The position numbers were made by a program, and so were the translations under genes. 64,000 nt of DNA from Nemopilema nomurai (Eukaryota > Cnidaria > Scyphozoa > Rhizostomeae > Rhizostomatidae), in assembly GCA_003864495.1 (NCBI GenBank), contig ML133432.1, forward strand, positions 1,665,531-1,729,530, written 5' to 3'. Every line of letters starts with the position of its first letter. Position 1 is the stretch's first letter. Shown here one piece after another: positions 10,959 to 25,116 of this stretch. The notes under the pieces were generated by a model. The model worked only from the letters and a program-made list of their open reading frames with translations, did not search any database and was not told the origin of the DNA.

Positions 10959-13900
10959 TCACTTTCTCTCCCCCGGCTGACTCTCTCTGGCAGACGTTGG
11001 TTGTCCGCCATCTTCGCCGCCATCTTGATCGCCACCTTGCTGATTTTCATCCATCAATGGCTTCCTTTCCTCGTCATTCTTCCCATCCTTGGAGTAAGGG
11101 ACATCTTCCTTGTGCACCGGTCCAGAACCGTCTGCCCAGGGCTGCTTGTCCCCGGAGACAGCGAAGAAGAAGAATACCACCCCGATGCCATAGATCACTG
11201 CAGTCAGCCAGAAGACAACTTGCCACTCTGCTGCCGTCTAGAAATCACACCGTTTGCTTGGTTATGGACACGTGTTCAAGCCGACAACATACAGTCTTCT
11301 TACAAGACAATCCTCTTAAGACAACAGTCTCAAAGTTGAACACAAATTTAGAAGATGCAAAGCAAGATTAGGCTACTATGTTGTGAAATAGAACCTTCGA
11401 TAGATCGTTGTAAAAATGAGTTTCTGATAATGGTTATACTAATACTTGTTTTTCTAAAGTCAGTAATGACTACGCCTTAGAAAGACAAGCATTCTCAACA
11501 AGTTTTGAAAATCTCAATAAACGAACCTTTCTAGGTAACAAAATGTTGAAATTTACCGCATTTTTGATAAAAGCAAGCTAGAGAGAAGCTACATGTGATC
11601 TGGCCCTTAATGATATGGCTGGCGGATAATGTCATCAAAAGCCAAACTACGGCATTTCTTTCGTTTGTACAAGTGCTAACCAATGTTCAACAGTCGACAC
11701 TACTATCAGTTTCGTTACCATTTTCAAACATGAATTCTATCGCACCTTCTTCATATTGTTGGCAGATAAGAGGTTAGGACAATGTCAGAAACATTTAGCC
11801 ATAGATAATGGTTGTTTGCAATCAGCATCGCCTTTGTTCCTACTTTGAGGAAGTGCAAGTATTTCCTTCATGGCTGAAACTTGTTGTATACTTGTAATAA
11901 TCACTGCTCTTTGCATTTCATTAATGTGAGTATATTGTCCAATGAAAGATTCAACGAAAATTAATCAAATTTAGATTTTAACTGATTCGATATTCGATTG
12001 ATTCGAGCGGCTGTAGATGTAACTCACATTCTTTGTCGTGATGTACCCAACAATTTGCGGACTGATGAACCCAGGCATGGATCCGAACACGTTGCTAATC
12101 CCGATGATGACTCCTGCGTATTTCGGTGCGATATCCAGAATGTTCACGGCATAGCCCGTCGCATTGAGCCCAGTCACGCCCACGCCCATGCACAGCAAGC
12201 CAATGGCAACTCCTTTGTTTTTAGCGTATCCCACGGCAACGATGAAGACACTGGCCGTGGTGCAACCTTGAAACAATGATAATCATGGAGCGACTTTCCT
12301 CCGTACATACCAACAAATGCCACACAATCCTTATATGCTTCTTTTCTCCCAAAAACACTTAAACGTCAATGAAAGCTGACAAATTTTGGCTCAATAAATA
12401 TGGATGTATCAAGCTGTTTAAAGAAACTGCCAGTTATTGATGATCTGAAGGACAAAATTTTGAACCTTAAAAAACATCTTTTATACAGACTGTATTTGTC
12501 CCATAATGTTATTACACCAAATCGTTATTTAGTAGAGAGTGCTCTAACGCTCTGATAGATGATTTCTTGCTATTACCTGAAAACTTTTGAACGCCTTAAA
12601 AAAGCAAAGATGAAGAACATATTTAAGAAACTTAGAGATCTTTGCAGAAAGTATGTCCAGTTTTCTCTTTACGTAGCTTCGCTAGTATGATAACACCAGC
12701 GAGACATGAAAAAATGTTGCAAAAATGACCTCCGAATGATCATTCAATACTGTGGCTTGATTTCTTCTTCAAAGTAAGAAAGATCCTTTTTCAAGGTGGC
12801 CTACCATGTTCTACAACTATACCTTGCAATATTTTTAGCGTTTAAAGGTTGTTTGCATGGTTTTGACTTACCAAAGCTGAAGATAAGTCGCCTGACATTT
12901 CTCACAGAAAGCTTGTATGTGATAAGCATGTCAGCTAGAACACCACCCGAGGGACCGACGATGGCCTTGATAACATATGGCAAAGAGACCAGAAAACCAG
13001 TCTGAAAGAAAAGACATTGCAGCAATGTGAAATAATTTGAGCCTTTAACAACTTGTTGCAGCAGTGCCGCCAGTTGCAGTAGATCCCTAGTTGTTCATGT
13101 TTACAGCACTAGCTTCCCTTTAACTGATAATAGAAACAGTCATGGTGGTAATTTCGTTGGCTTATAGCATGTGCTTTGCTTAATAGTTTGCTGAGCAGTT
13201 TTAACAGCATCTGCTAATCAAACTTTCAGAAAAGAAGGGCTTGGTGAAACTGCGTATTTAGCTTTCAAGAACAGTTTGTGAGACTGTCCATGGGCATCAT
13301 TCTACGTCTACAAAATCTACAAAGAACACTTCAACTGTGGCAGTCTTTGGTAACAGTTTGCTGTCCGTTTCAAATGCATCATCACGATCGGAATATGTTT
13401 CAAGGGACAACTCAGACCTACCGTTGCAATGTCGAATCCAAGCACTTTTTGAAAGAATCTTGGGATGCAGATAAGGATTGTGTATAAACCCCAATCGGCT
13501 GTAAAGTTGGCAACGATTGTTGCCCAGACTGGAATGGAGGTGATGATTTTCAACCATGGAACGCTGGTGTGTTGCTGAAATTGATAATATATGATTAAGC
13601 ATCTTGCTAAACAAAGTTTTGGGGGGAAGACAGTTGTGTAGGTGTAGTTCTAATGGGTGTTGTAATTGAAAACCCAACTATTGCCCTATCTTATGAGCTT
13701 AATATTCATTGAAAAATGAAGTATGGCAAATTTTTATTTTGAATATTTCTATCGACTCTATAAAATTAGGCATTACATGGAAATTGGACTCACAGATGAA
13801 TAAGGAAATGGCAAGTATTATCATTGCGCAATGAAAATTTTGCAAATAGAGTGTAAAACATTAAGCGGAATCTAGGACCATGAATCTTACAAAGAATCTT

Positions 13901-16900
13901 ATAAAGAATATTCTTTCATAATATACTGTATAGAGCCATCATGACATCGCTTTTAGAGCTGCATTATAAATAACTGCATGTCTGAATAAAAAACAGTTTT
14001 CAAGCAACCAGGCGAAGAGCCACTCTAAAGAAAAACTGGGGGTGACCTCATAGTCATCATTTTCATTGTTATTAACTTTTAACTACTAATTTACTTACTT
14101 TGTCTTCCTTGATGTCAGCAATGCTTTTCTCGATGTATTCTCGCTCTGAATTGGAAATCGTGGGATGCTGAGTCGGGGTCGGGTGGACGGCGAGACACCA
14201 AACGAAGAACCAGAGCAGTCCAACGGCACCTAGGGAATTTCAAATCGTGTAGACAGGTAGTTGCAATTTCTTACTACAATAGGAGATGCCATGATAATAG
14301 ATATTGGTTAATTAACATTGATATCAAATTAATATCAATATAAACTTGTTTTTCTATGTGGTTATTGAACAAAATCTTTTAAAATAACAACAGGTAGCTC
14401 ATTCTGTAAATCTTCATTCGCTCTTGCAATGCTGTCGGTTCTATCAATCTGGGGGTGTTCTGCGAAAAATCCTTGTAGAAGGCTTTTGTTGCTCCGACAT
14501 TTTTAATAAAGACTAGAATTTTCTGCTCCTTATAGTAAAAGGCCATTCGAAGAGAGCTGACAAAGCTCTTATTTTTGTTGGTTTTCATAAAGCTCCTCCA
14601 CAGATACAGCCCATTAGATCTTTCGCATCTCCAACCTGAGCCTCGGTTACATCAAAAACCTACAATATCTCTCTTTCAGACGTAACATAACCTTTGCTTG
14701 CATTTCTACCAGAATGCTGTACAATGCTACCAGGGTGCTTTGCGATACTACCAGCATGCTTAGCGACTTACCGAAAACATAGAAGACAGATGCCCAGCCG
14801 CCATCAAACCCATATTTGGTCAATAAGCCAGTGAGGGGCATGGTGAGGATAGTTCCAACGGGACAACCTAGAGATCAAATGAATCAGGCATGAGGCTATC
14901 ATCGAAACATGTTCATAAAATTTTGAATTTATAATGCGTTCCCTCTTTAAATACTCGGCATGGCCAAGATGGAGATGAAGGATCTTATTTTGCAACCACT
15001 TATAAGATCTATCCGATTATATTTGTGTAAATACTGAAGTGAAATGCTACTTTCTCAAAATTAGAAAAGAAAACGCTTCTCTCAATCGTTTTAATGTCTC
15101 GGTCATTATCCATTCTTATAGCCCAAGCGATTTTTCTAAGGTGTGAACATGTTTTAAAAGTCAAATCATTCAGCAAGTGAAACACCTTCACCCCTTACCT
15201 GCAGCCGTGATGGAAAATAATCGGGATCTCTCCAGAGGAGGTGCCCATTTTCCCCAAATTGCATGATTGCATGGAAACAGCACACCCTAGCAAAAAGTAC
15301 AAGAATTTCCAAGCAGTGGCTTTTAAGTAAGGCAATTAAAGTTTAGAGTAAAGAAAAGGATTTAAGGTAGAAATTTCCTTTAATTGCCAAAATTTTTAAA
15401 TATTTCAAATAACAAGCTATATTTTTGTGCCCTTTTAAAGGCAATAAAAAAAACGAACCCAGCAATGTGTCATTGAGACTTTTCTACATGTTCAGGGCTA
15501 ATCTCCTACGTGAATTCAAACTGACTCTTAAAATGAAGCATAAATTTAGCTTGGTCGGTCTCTAATCGCCTTATTTCAAAGTTTTGACTTGTTATTTTAA
15601 TAACATAAAAGTTGGACTAACATATTTTCTGACACCAAGGCAGTCTTTGCAAGATTTGAGGCACCATAGTTGTGCAAAGCAACAGTGGAAGCAATAAGAA
15701 CCTACACTTAGCTTGATGTAAAATTTCAAAGGTTTTAAGCATTATCTGCTTTTTGGTCTACATTCTCCACCACACAACCGTGTTGTTATGAAAGAGTAGC
15801 ATATTTCTAAAAGAGTCTGCCTTCAAAAACTGAATGTTTTCGCATTTTTCCTTACCAGCACAATGCCTTCCAGGACACGAAGTACAATAAGGGCGTAAAC
15901 GCTTGTTCTTGCTGCCAGGGGGGTCAGAAGGGTGAGGACTGAAGCGGCGAAAAGTGCCAGACCAAAGATCCTTGTGCCACCAAACTTCAGTGCCAGGTAG
16001 CCTCCGGGGATTTGTAGGATAATGTATCCATAGTAAAAAGAACCAAGAACGGCACCTGGTGAGTATCAAATTAATCAATACAAAAATAATACCTATTGTC
16101 GTAGAGTTATTCTCATGGGGAAAGGTCCGATACATACAATGGCGGTTTTTTTGAAATATTTGGATTTCTTAATATTGTAATACTGAACAAGTTTTTAAGT
16201 TTTACAGTGGAAATTGAAGAAAAGCATAAATCTTTTTTAATGGATACTATTAGGTAATTTTGGCTATGTCTACTTCCTTGAGATTGTTCGTCCATTCAAG
16301 CAAACATGCAAACTAAACTTTTAATAATATGCTATACACAGATTAGAAGAACGAAAATGCCTAAGTTATCAACAGTAAAAGTTTGCTTTACAAAATAAAT
16401 GCATGGGTTACCTTGCAACTTCGAGTCCCAGTTGAATTCGGCGACCTGCGATGCAGACCAGGGAAATTAATCATATAAATAATCATCAAAAAAATAATCG
16501 AAAGGAACAACAACCATACTCTTGACTGAGATAGAAAAAATTTTGCTGAACACAATTCTTTCAAAACATCCATGCTAAACAATTTTGTAAATTATTGTTT
16601 TGCTTTTAGAACACTGGCTAGAAGACTCACTCGATGATTTTTCAACTGTTAGATTATATTCCAAGTTCTTGTTGGGCCTAATTAAATCATAAACTTTGTT
16701 ATCATTATATACAATGGCGCATTCATCTTATTTCTAACTCATCAAACTGAGGATTTACCTTCTTTACATAGAATCCGTTGACATAAATTGTGTGGTTATT
16801 GCACATGGCTCCGATAGCCACATTTAAGTTCACTCTCAAAGCATACAGGACGCAAAAGCCCAAGAAGATCATCAAGGCCAAAACGTATCTCTTTGGAAAT

Positions 16901-16968
16901 CCAACTTCTTTTTCGTCCCATTGGTCCTGAGCGTCTTTTCCTTTTTCCGTGTCTGTGGTGGCCCCCAT
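10959..16968 (-). CDS. SLC17-family anion transporter (sialin-like), complete, 10 coding exons
   Basis: Coding exons, 5' to 3': 16759-16968, 16412-16445, 15856-16055, 15199-15286, 14772-14867, 14099-14229, 13422-13574, 12872-13001, 12028-12266, 10959-11237. They sum to 1560 nt in unbroken phase (519 aa); human sialin is 495 aa. Family signatures in order: [11 protein letters not shown] in TM1 (Arg45 matches the conserved TM1 arginine), an NHT glycosylation sequon (Asn58) in the first luminal loop, FNWDSKLQG before TM2, [28 protein letters not shown], and [24 protein letters not shown]17 proteins are 12-TM major-facilitator carriers that move organic anions (sialic acid, glutamate, nucleotides) or phosphate across lysosomal, vesicular or plasma membranes. 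The substrate cannot be told here. The C-terminal ~60 residues are hydrophilic, Gly/Asp/Glu/Gln-rich and unlike sialin. The ATG sits exactly at an acceptor (TTATTGTAG/ATG), so an upstream non-coding exon is implied. Exon 4's acceptor (GCTAG) is the least certain boundary. Confidence 0.92.
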
Positions 16969-17212
16969 CTACAATAAGATCGTATAACTAACAACATCTT
17001 CACTAAGCAGTAAAAACCTCTGTGTTATCTTCATATAAAAGCAAGACTTTTTGATGAAATTAAATGCGCAACTACCAAGCTTTCCTTTGATTTCAAGGCC
17101 TGATCGTTTTCCAAGAAAACTTGCTTTCAATGCACCAAAACAACCAGGTTGCGTCAAAACATCCAGTGACGACGATGTTCTTATATTTTAGCAAGCTAGG
17201 TCGTCTTTTTAC

Positions 17213-17345
17213 CTAGGCGTTTTGAAATCTGTCTAAATTTCAATGAAAAATCCCATTCTTCTTGAAGAGAATAAGTTCGTCTTTCGTCTAAAAATGAAGT
17301 GTGAAATGATTGACGGTGATTGGTCATTTATAGCCAATCACGCGC
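17213..17345 (-). promoter_or_regulatory. Candidate SLC17 promoter and 5' non-coding exon
   Basis: On the minus strand TATAAAT (17326-17332) sits between ATTGG and CCAAT boxes that form a small inverted repeat. About 110 bases downstream is a donor, CCTAG/GTAAAA, at 17212/17213. It would join to the acceptor immediately before the SLC17 ATG at 16968. This predicts transcription starting near 17300, a first non-coding exon of roughly 90 bases and a 244-base intron. Inferred from motifs only. Confidence 0.45.
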
Positions 17346-20300
17346 TCTTCTTGTCACTCTCCAGTGTTATCGATCCGCAACTGTCAATTTGATTTCTCAG
17401 CTTCTGACGTTAGGATACTCTGAGGAGAGTCTGACGAATATGTTGTGAAGTTTTGTATCAAAAGGCATTTGTTCAAAAACTTGATGTTCAAGATGATTTC
17501 AGAAGTAGATCACTATAATGTCGCGTTGCAACAGTAGTCGCCAGCTCTGCAAAACAGCATTCAATATTTGTTCGTTAATTATCAATCTCAAATAATCAAC
17601 TTCTCTCTAATTTCGGGCTTGTGCAGGAACACATACACAGTCCTCAGCAGCGCCCCATCATTCAAAACACAGCCATGCATTTCATATCAATGAGCTCTTC
17701 CACAATGACTTTATGATCATTCATCAATTTTGATTCTTTTGGCTGGGCTTAATCTTGGAACATTTCTTTTTTTGCTTACATTCCAGGATCACCTAAATGC
17801 TTTGACAGCAAGATTCGCATTCATTCATAAAAAAGAGCCAGTGATTCAGAGCGCGATACTCTGAAATCTCAATGTAAACATTAGCCGTGTGATGATTCAG
17901 AGCTGTAATAAATATGTTTCATAGCAATGCATTTGTCTATTTCTGCTGTGAAATTCCACTGCTGTGAGTTACTTCTTGAAATACGATTCTAGCACCAAAA
18001 TTTAACTATTCCTCTCTACAGCTACTCAATAAAAAGAGCAGGCATTTCTTATCGAGTGTTCTTTTGCTTTTACAAAGACGATTCGGCCGTCATTCAACGC
18101 GTTCCTAGCCACGGTTCCTTATAATCTCTTGCTTACTTAAATACTTCTTTATAAACACATAAACAGCAAAACATACCTTCTTTGGGGTGGAATCAAAAAC
18201 TTTCACTCCTGTTGATTTCAACATCAATTCTCCGAAAGGTGGCTTTGTTAATTATTGGTAGGCTTCTTAAAAATTAATCAAATTGATATAATCCCAGACG
18301 TGGTCCTAGTCTCCGTCCATTTTTATTAGTAACATGTTGAGTGTAGCAATTCTGGGCATTCAAATTTCCTTCAAAATCATACACCGAGGGTGATACGAAG
18401 TTTAGGCCTGATGATACAGGTGGATCTGCCCTCTGCAAGACTTTACGACTGAGAAAATTTCAATCCAGGCACCGGCAGAATCAGTGAATAGATGACTTTC
18501 ATGTACGCATTGCAAAAACTAACTAGGTCTGTATTAGCAAGTGTTTGCATTGTTTGGAAGTAAGAAGAAATAAATTCAAACGGGCCAGCTTTGTCTTAGG
18601 CCATCTTACAATGAAAGTACCTTCAAACGACATAATGCACTACTTACTGATAATAGTATACGATTGCTGCCAAGGCAAGATGTCATTTTTCTCCGCAATA
18701 CATTACCAATATTTCAAATAATGAGTAAACAAAACCAGCTACTCGAGTGCCATGACTTTCCTCATGACCGCAACTGTTTATACCAAGCTGTTACGGAGTG
18801 TCTTAGAATCTTTGGAACATTCTGCAAATGTTGATTTCAATTTCACAAAGGTGCAGTTTTTTCTTTCTGAATGATTTATTGGTGTTAACCTATCTGAAAC
18901 ATAAGTGGCACAAACAGGCGCTAATTGAAGAAACAGACTCGCCAAGAAGGTCAAGAGTCGTAATCATCAATGAAACCAGGTCGAGTTTAACGACATCGAA
19001 ACCCCGTCGAAATCAGACACTTGCACGTGTTGTTTGTCAAGTGAAGTTCTAAACATCTTAGGCCCTTGCTGAACTCCATCCAACTGAGTGACTCCATTCA
19101 ACACAACCAACAGCAAAGGCCAGCAACTTTTCAGCGTGACAGCCTGTTCTACGGGCCAAGTCATTTGCAGCTAGAATAGGACCTTCATATACCATGATTA
19201 CAACTTCTTTGATCCGGCTTCTATCCTCACGTGTGATCGCCATACTCCTTTGCAACCCACGGTACAAGCTATATTTGCAACAAATTCGATTGTAGCTAAA
19301 TGTAGTTGAAATTAGCCAAGTATAAGTATGACTAAGACAAAATAACTTGAAAAATTCCTTGCAGTATGTATTAGTTTTACTCAGTTTTAGCGCTGCTTCA
19401 GGTGTGTGGGAGGGGATTGGCAGGTTCTTGCCGAGGATTTAGAAAAAGGGTCTTCTCGTCTTCAACTAGCTATGGATGAGTTCAGAATTTGTTCCATCCA
19501 TTCTATAATTCTATCAAAACCAAGTTGATTGATAAATGTTTTTTTTTGGCCAAGAAGAATTTTCTTTATGACATTACCTTGGAAATCGCAAGCTGCTTTT
19601 GTATTGCCACAGTATTTCTCCCACTTTATATTTTCTGGTTATGGAAAAAATTGATATTTTTCTTGATTTCCTTTCACTGTTGTTAAATGCATTACGTGTA
19701 TTGGTTATTCCATCGCTTTTTTAGTTCACCTTTGGCAGTCATCATCCGTTCAATTCATTAGCAAGAATCAGTCGACTTTTAGCACCAAACACCAGTTTCA
19801 TCGATGAAGCAATGTTGTAAGAAGATTAGTATAATTGTTGATGAAAAAGCCTTAACAATTTAGAAACGATGCAATTGCGAATGTTATATTGTGCTAGGTT
19901 GTGCTACCATTTACAACGTGGGCAGGGCGTTTGGAAGAATTGAACGAAACACAAAGAGAGTGCATCTACAGTAAACGATCTTCCGGAATATTTGCTGCAT
20001 CTGAATAGTGGGAACAAAAACAATCGAAGTCAACGAAGGAACTTCTAGACGACGGAGCGCAAGTGGGACAAGGCCTTCATTTACCGCATTGGGGCACATA
20101 AAAGCGGTATCTACTGCAAGTCTAGTGATACAGTAAACTCCTGCCTCTAAGAAACCCACGTTTTCCAATTCTCCTATTGAGCCTATTGTTTCCCCTTAAT
20201 TGGTCAATTATTCTACTATTGTTCTGGAAAAAATCAGGGTCTGACTGTTTGGGTAAAATGTTCTCCAAAAGGCAGAAAGGAGGAGGGTTTCCCTTAGTGA

Positions 20301-23300
20301 GTTGTACTCTTTAGCAAAATCAGACGTTTCTTAAGACGCAGTTCGTCTTTAGACGCTAGTGGGTCTTTACTATATACATATACTAATGATCGAAATGGTT
20401 TGCATGCATTTTATGTTTCTCGAAGCAGCATGTATTGCGTGCCGTAAAGCAAGCATCGCACACAATGTGTCTACGGGCTTAGGCGAAATTCTATGTCTAA
20501 TAAAAAGATGATGCCAGATGCTACCAACTGCTTGAGAAAATGAAAACTCCAATTTACATTTGAGCGAAATGCTATGCAATATATCCAGCACTTATTGCAA
20601 ACAAACAAATTGTTGAACGGTATTATATTCTAACCAACCTGGCTGAATTGTCTATTGCTCATTATAAAGTTAATCAATTATTAGCTCAATAGAAAAAGAG
20701 AGGCACCTTTAGAAATGAGTCACCGAGCGATTTTGCACAAACAAAACTTGTTCGTTATCGGCTCGATGATAGCGTAAACACTTTGCTTAAGTACCACCTT
20801 TGATCTGCATTTGAAATGAGGTTTTATTGACTCAGAATTTCGACATACAGAAATCACCCACTACAATCTCCCCTTTGAATACAACAATAGCATGGTTCTG
20901 ATAACCAAAGTCATATGGATGGACAAGAGAGTTATATTTGCCATATCAACGATAGCATCTATTACGAAGGAGTCTTCAATATATGTTTGACTGTTATTTT
21001 TAAAACCAGTGCACTCTTTATAGAAACGAATTCAAATGCTTCTTCATTAGGAATTAATCAAAAGATGGAAGCAAAGACCAAGTGTCTGCAAACAAGCCCA
21101 TGGTAAATATTGATAATAGATAAGGTAGTATCAAGCTATTTATAAATATTCACACCCTTTCCTCAGATTCACTACTAAATATGCATTTGCATCTAAGAAA
21201 ACAAGCAAACCCGTCATTTTATTGTATCGGATTGCTTGGGAAAGCACCCCCACCTATTAAAATCATGATAAAATCCTTTGCAATCGTCAAGATTTTTGCT
21301 CCCTTTGAGAACCGTATAATCCTTCTATTTCCCTCTTTTGAGATTAAATACGTCGTTGAAAGAACGAGTCTCCCTTGATGTATAATTCTTCTATTATAAA
21401 ACGGTACAGGCAACTGTCTCTATGTTGCTTGTTTCTCCATTCCTAAAACAATAGGAATCTACTCTGTTTGAGACAGAGACACTCTGGCGGTATATGAAAT
21501 GTTCCTAGGCTTTCTTCGGTCTTTTTGATGCACACAAGAAGCATTATTATTCCATTTTGACCTTGACCTCACACTTAGAACTTCTACCATTGCAAACGTT
21601 CCTCGAATACCACTAAAGAATGCATTGACAAACTGTAATCATAAAATACGTAAATTCTCAATACTATTGCTTGTCTTTAACCAATTGCAAACAACGTTCA
21701 AAGAAGCAAGGCATTTCTGCTTTTGAATTTGATTGATAATGACATATTTTCTTGCAGTTATGTTGTTTTTCTAAGGAATGTTGTCGCGATGTGATGGATG
21801 TGCGCTTCAAATCTTCGTCTCTTGCAACTGGCTTTGATCTCGGTTTCCTGTCAATATCTGTTAAAATGTCCTGTACATAATTCGTCAAATGTCCCGACAT
21901 CCAAGCACATTCCATTTAAATAAAAAGGTCATCTACCAGTTTCCTTCCGAAATTTGACTACATCATCTAAATTGCGAATACAAGGGACATGAACTACTTC
22001 CTTTTGATGTTTCACCAGAAATTCACCTAATGGACTTTCCCAGAAACGAGCCTTCGACATGCGGAGAACAGAATTCTCTTTCAAACAATTTTAAGTGGGT
22101 ACTTCTAGAAACTTTGCTTAAATCTAAGCCAAAACCTAAAACTAAATCTTTGTTCAGCTATGACCCATTTTGGTCGGCACATCAAAACCGAAGGAACAAA
22201 CAGCTTACGTAGGAGTATCATTGCATTAAACAAGAAGAAAAATGTATCACTACCAAAAATGTATCAAAAATGTAGGAGTATCACTGCTAGGAGGAGATTA
22301 TTGCCCTTATGTATATCGAAACAGCAATAGAGCTGCAAATACTGTTTTGAAAAAGCTGCAAAGAAGTTTAAGAAATCACGGTTGCCAACTTCATTCGAGG
22401 ATGCAAATTACAAGACGTGCACAACAGAGTACTCTCCATTAGAACATTTGGGCTTTGGAAATCATCAGATCTTTCTGTAATCTTCCTTCCCTCAGAAATT
22501 TGTGCATTATGTTGTACCGAATATATTCCCACGCTTGCTCTTCATAAGATACGTATGCAGTTCCCAAACATTTTACGATCTTCACAGCAATTCTTGCACA
22601 TAACGGGCACCTTTTTCGTTGAATTGAAAAAATGTCTCAGACTAAATAGGAAAATTTCCATCAAGTGTAAACAAAGGAGAAACAGATTCTGCACTTCATT
22701 CTAGCAAAACTGTAGTTTTTCTTTATGTTGCAAATATGTTTCGTTTTCAATAAAAGGCCGATGATGCTAAAACATAAGCCAACCCTTTATTAAAACGCAA
22801 TCAAAGACCGTTCGTATCCTCTAGTCCTGCGCCTTTAATGTGGCCACTAATGCGTTTTTTATGTTCACGATGGGCAAAATTATCCACATCGCCGAAGCAA
22901 TATTTCTGAAACGAATTTCTTCTCACTGGAAAATGAAGTTGCCAAAAAGAGGGCTGTCCAGGCTCTATCATGTTCTTTCGAATTATAAATAAAAATACGG
23001 GAAATAACTGAAGCCTTATGACTCAACAATCTTGCAGTAACGGGTGGCCTAGCCAGTCTTGGATCGCTCTTCTAAACAATGACGTTTAGGAAGGAGACAA
23101 GACGTCACGTGACACTGACTAATGGATCGTTGACGGGCGACTCGGTAACTGGCTAAGAAAGGCCGTCTGCGCTTCAATGCAATTTACAAGGCAATCAAAT
23201 TGATTATGATTGCCGTAATCAATTCAAAGTTGCAGACAAGTAATCTAGGGAATTCCGCGTCCAATCAGTGCCGAGGAAACAATTATTCACTGCTCTTCTT

Positions 23301-25116
23301 TTGTTGAGTTGCATATATTTCTTCGCCATATGAGACCATATTGGCCATGTTGCCAAGCCAGAACAAAAAGTCAGACCAGCTGCCCTTTGGAATGCGGATT
23401 CATGAAACTCGTGCCATTGGAAACATAAGAAACTACATTGCCAGATTGAAAAAAGACGAAAATCTCTATAAGGTGACACAAGACAGTTGACTTTGGCCAA
23501 AGACGCGCTCTGGTTTCTCAGGGTACCACCCATCCCTTTCAATAACAATTTTCCCGATTCTCCACTACTCTTACTGATATTATCTCAAAATACACATATC
23601 CCGTAACCAATTCAAGATGATAATTTTATCAAGAGCAAAATATCCGGGGAAATCAAGAGGCAATATTTACCACTAGATCCTTCTTAAGACGTAGGAAATG
23701 CCAATCATACAGTAACCTTGGAGTACTTTGTCGGTCCCGCGAGCTATTGTTGTGTCGGGAAATAGCATGTGTCCGAATCGGCACAAAAGAGATAAAAACT
23801 AATCGAAAATTAATGGATGGTAATTTTTCTTTGATTGTATTGTTAGACGAAGAAGGCCTGTTTACAAGTGTTTGGCTTCCACGAGACCAATTGACCACGT
23901 AGGTAGCTATCCCCGGACGTCGTTAGCACTGTGAAGCCGCTTTAGAATTATTCCATTACATTTTCATTCGTACTTCTATTATATGCAATGCCTCCGTACT
24001 GAACTTGAAACTATACTCGTTAGCACAACGATCAATGTATTAGCAAATTAGAAAGGTGTCTCTTACATTGGACTATATAAATGGGTGATCGTGGGACTCT
24101 TGAACATGATTCTCAACGGGGACTCGAAGCCACGCAATTCTCTGCATCAGATTTGGTTAATTGTTTTTTGTCCATATGCTTTGCTTGAAGCGATAATAAC
24201 TACCGCCCCCTCTCTTTATTACACCCCTCTGTTGACTACAACCCCACTGCCCACCCTCTCTCTGCTCTGGCGCTATGTCCCCATGCCCCCATGACTCTAG
24301 CCTCTCTGCACCCTATTCTCTCCTCCTATACCCTCTCTATTCAATTCTCCTCTGCAAAAAAGGCTTTTTTTATTATCTACTATGCAGAAGGACCTCTCCG
24401 CCTTAAATGCTTTATAAATAAATGTCCACAGCATTTAAAGAAGCAAGACTCTAGTGATCGAAAGTCAACTGCCGAGCAGCAAACAATTCGAGCAACATCA
24501 AATAACAACGAAGCTACAGAATGTCCATGTCGACAAGGCCCTTTGAACAAAGGACGTAGGGCAAAGGCCAGAGTTCAGATGATGATGACAAAGGGGAATT
24601 GAATCACAAACACAAACCACAAACGAGATAACATGCGACAGAGATTGAATTGTTGAAGCTGCAAATTGGAACAGATTTGAAAGCAGTGAGAAAGCTCCTA
24701 CAAATTGAAAAGGGCCTTACGCTGTTAAATCAGTGCTTAATTGCACCTTATTCCCTCTAAATCTAAAAGATGTGATATCGATTTTGCAACCTGTAATTTT
24801 CCTTGTGTGTTTACAACAACAAATAGTAATTACCATTAACGCCAAAGTTAAATCATTTTACAAGTGATTGTCCCTTGATGGGAGAGAGCTGACTAAACAA
24901 TGCATCTCTCTATTAACAACGAACGTTGTTGTAACAACGGGGCAATATAGGGTTGGTGCTAACGAGTCTCCCATTATGAATTACGGACAGAGGGCGTGTC
25001 ATGGGCATTGAAATGAACGGAATGGAGACGCATTGAAAATCTCCAACAAACTGCTAACTGGTTATTCGGACACACAAGGTGTGCAGTGCAGGTGTGTGGA
25101 CAGTGCAGCTACCGAG
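17346..25116. other. Long gene-free interval upstream of HMX
   Basis: About 7.8 kb of AT-rich sequence between divergently oriented SLC17 (minus) and HMX (plus). Scattered open frames of up to about 109 codons (for example 23219-23548 on the minus strand) have no family resemblance, no convincing splice partners and no exon-like composition. Its position 5' of a developmental homeobox gene makes it a plausible home for cis-regulatory elements and HMX 5' UTR, but no specific element can be supported from one sequence. Confidence 0.5.
24074..24081 (+). promoter_or_regulatory. Possible TATA box upstream of HMX
   Basis: TATATAAA followed by TGGG on the plus strand, about 1.04 kb before the proposed HMX start codon. 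It could drive HMX with a long leader. Nothing else supports it, and AT-rich DNA gives such matches by chance. Confidence 0.2.

Noticed and set aside
23219..23548. 109-codon minus-strand frame as a gene
   Set aside because: No family resemblance, no splice partners and no nearby promoter-like signals; chance open frames of this length are expected.
24914..24931. AACAACGAACGTTGTT as a perfect palindromic operator upstream of HMX
   Set aside because: The arms match but the centre does not; a short imperfect inverted repeat of this kind is expected by chance.
25033..25116. Longer HMX N-terminus starting at a TTG upstream
   Set aside because: TTG is not a normal animal start; the first in-frame ATG before the EH1-like motif is at 25117.
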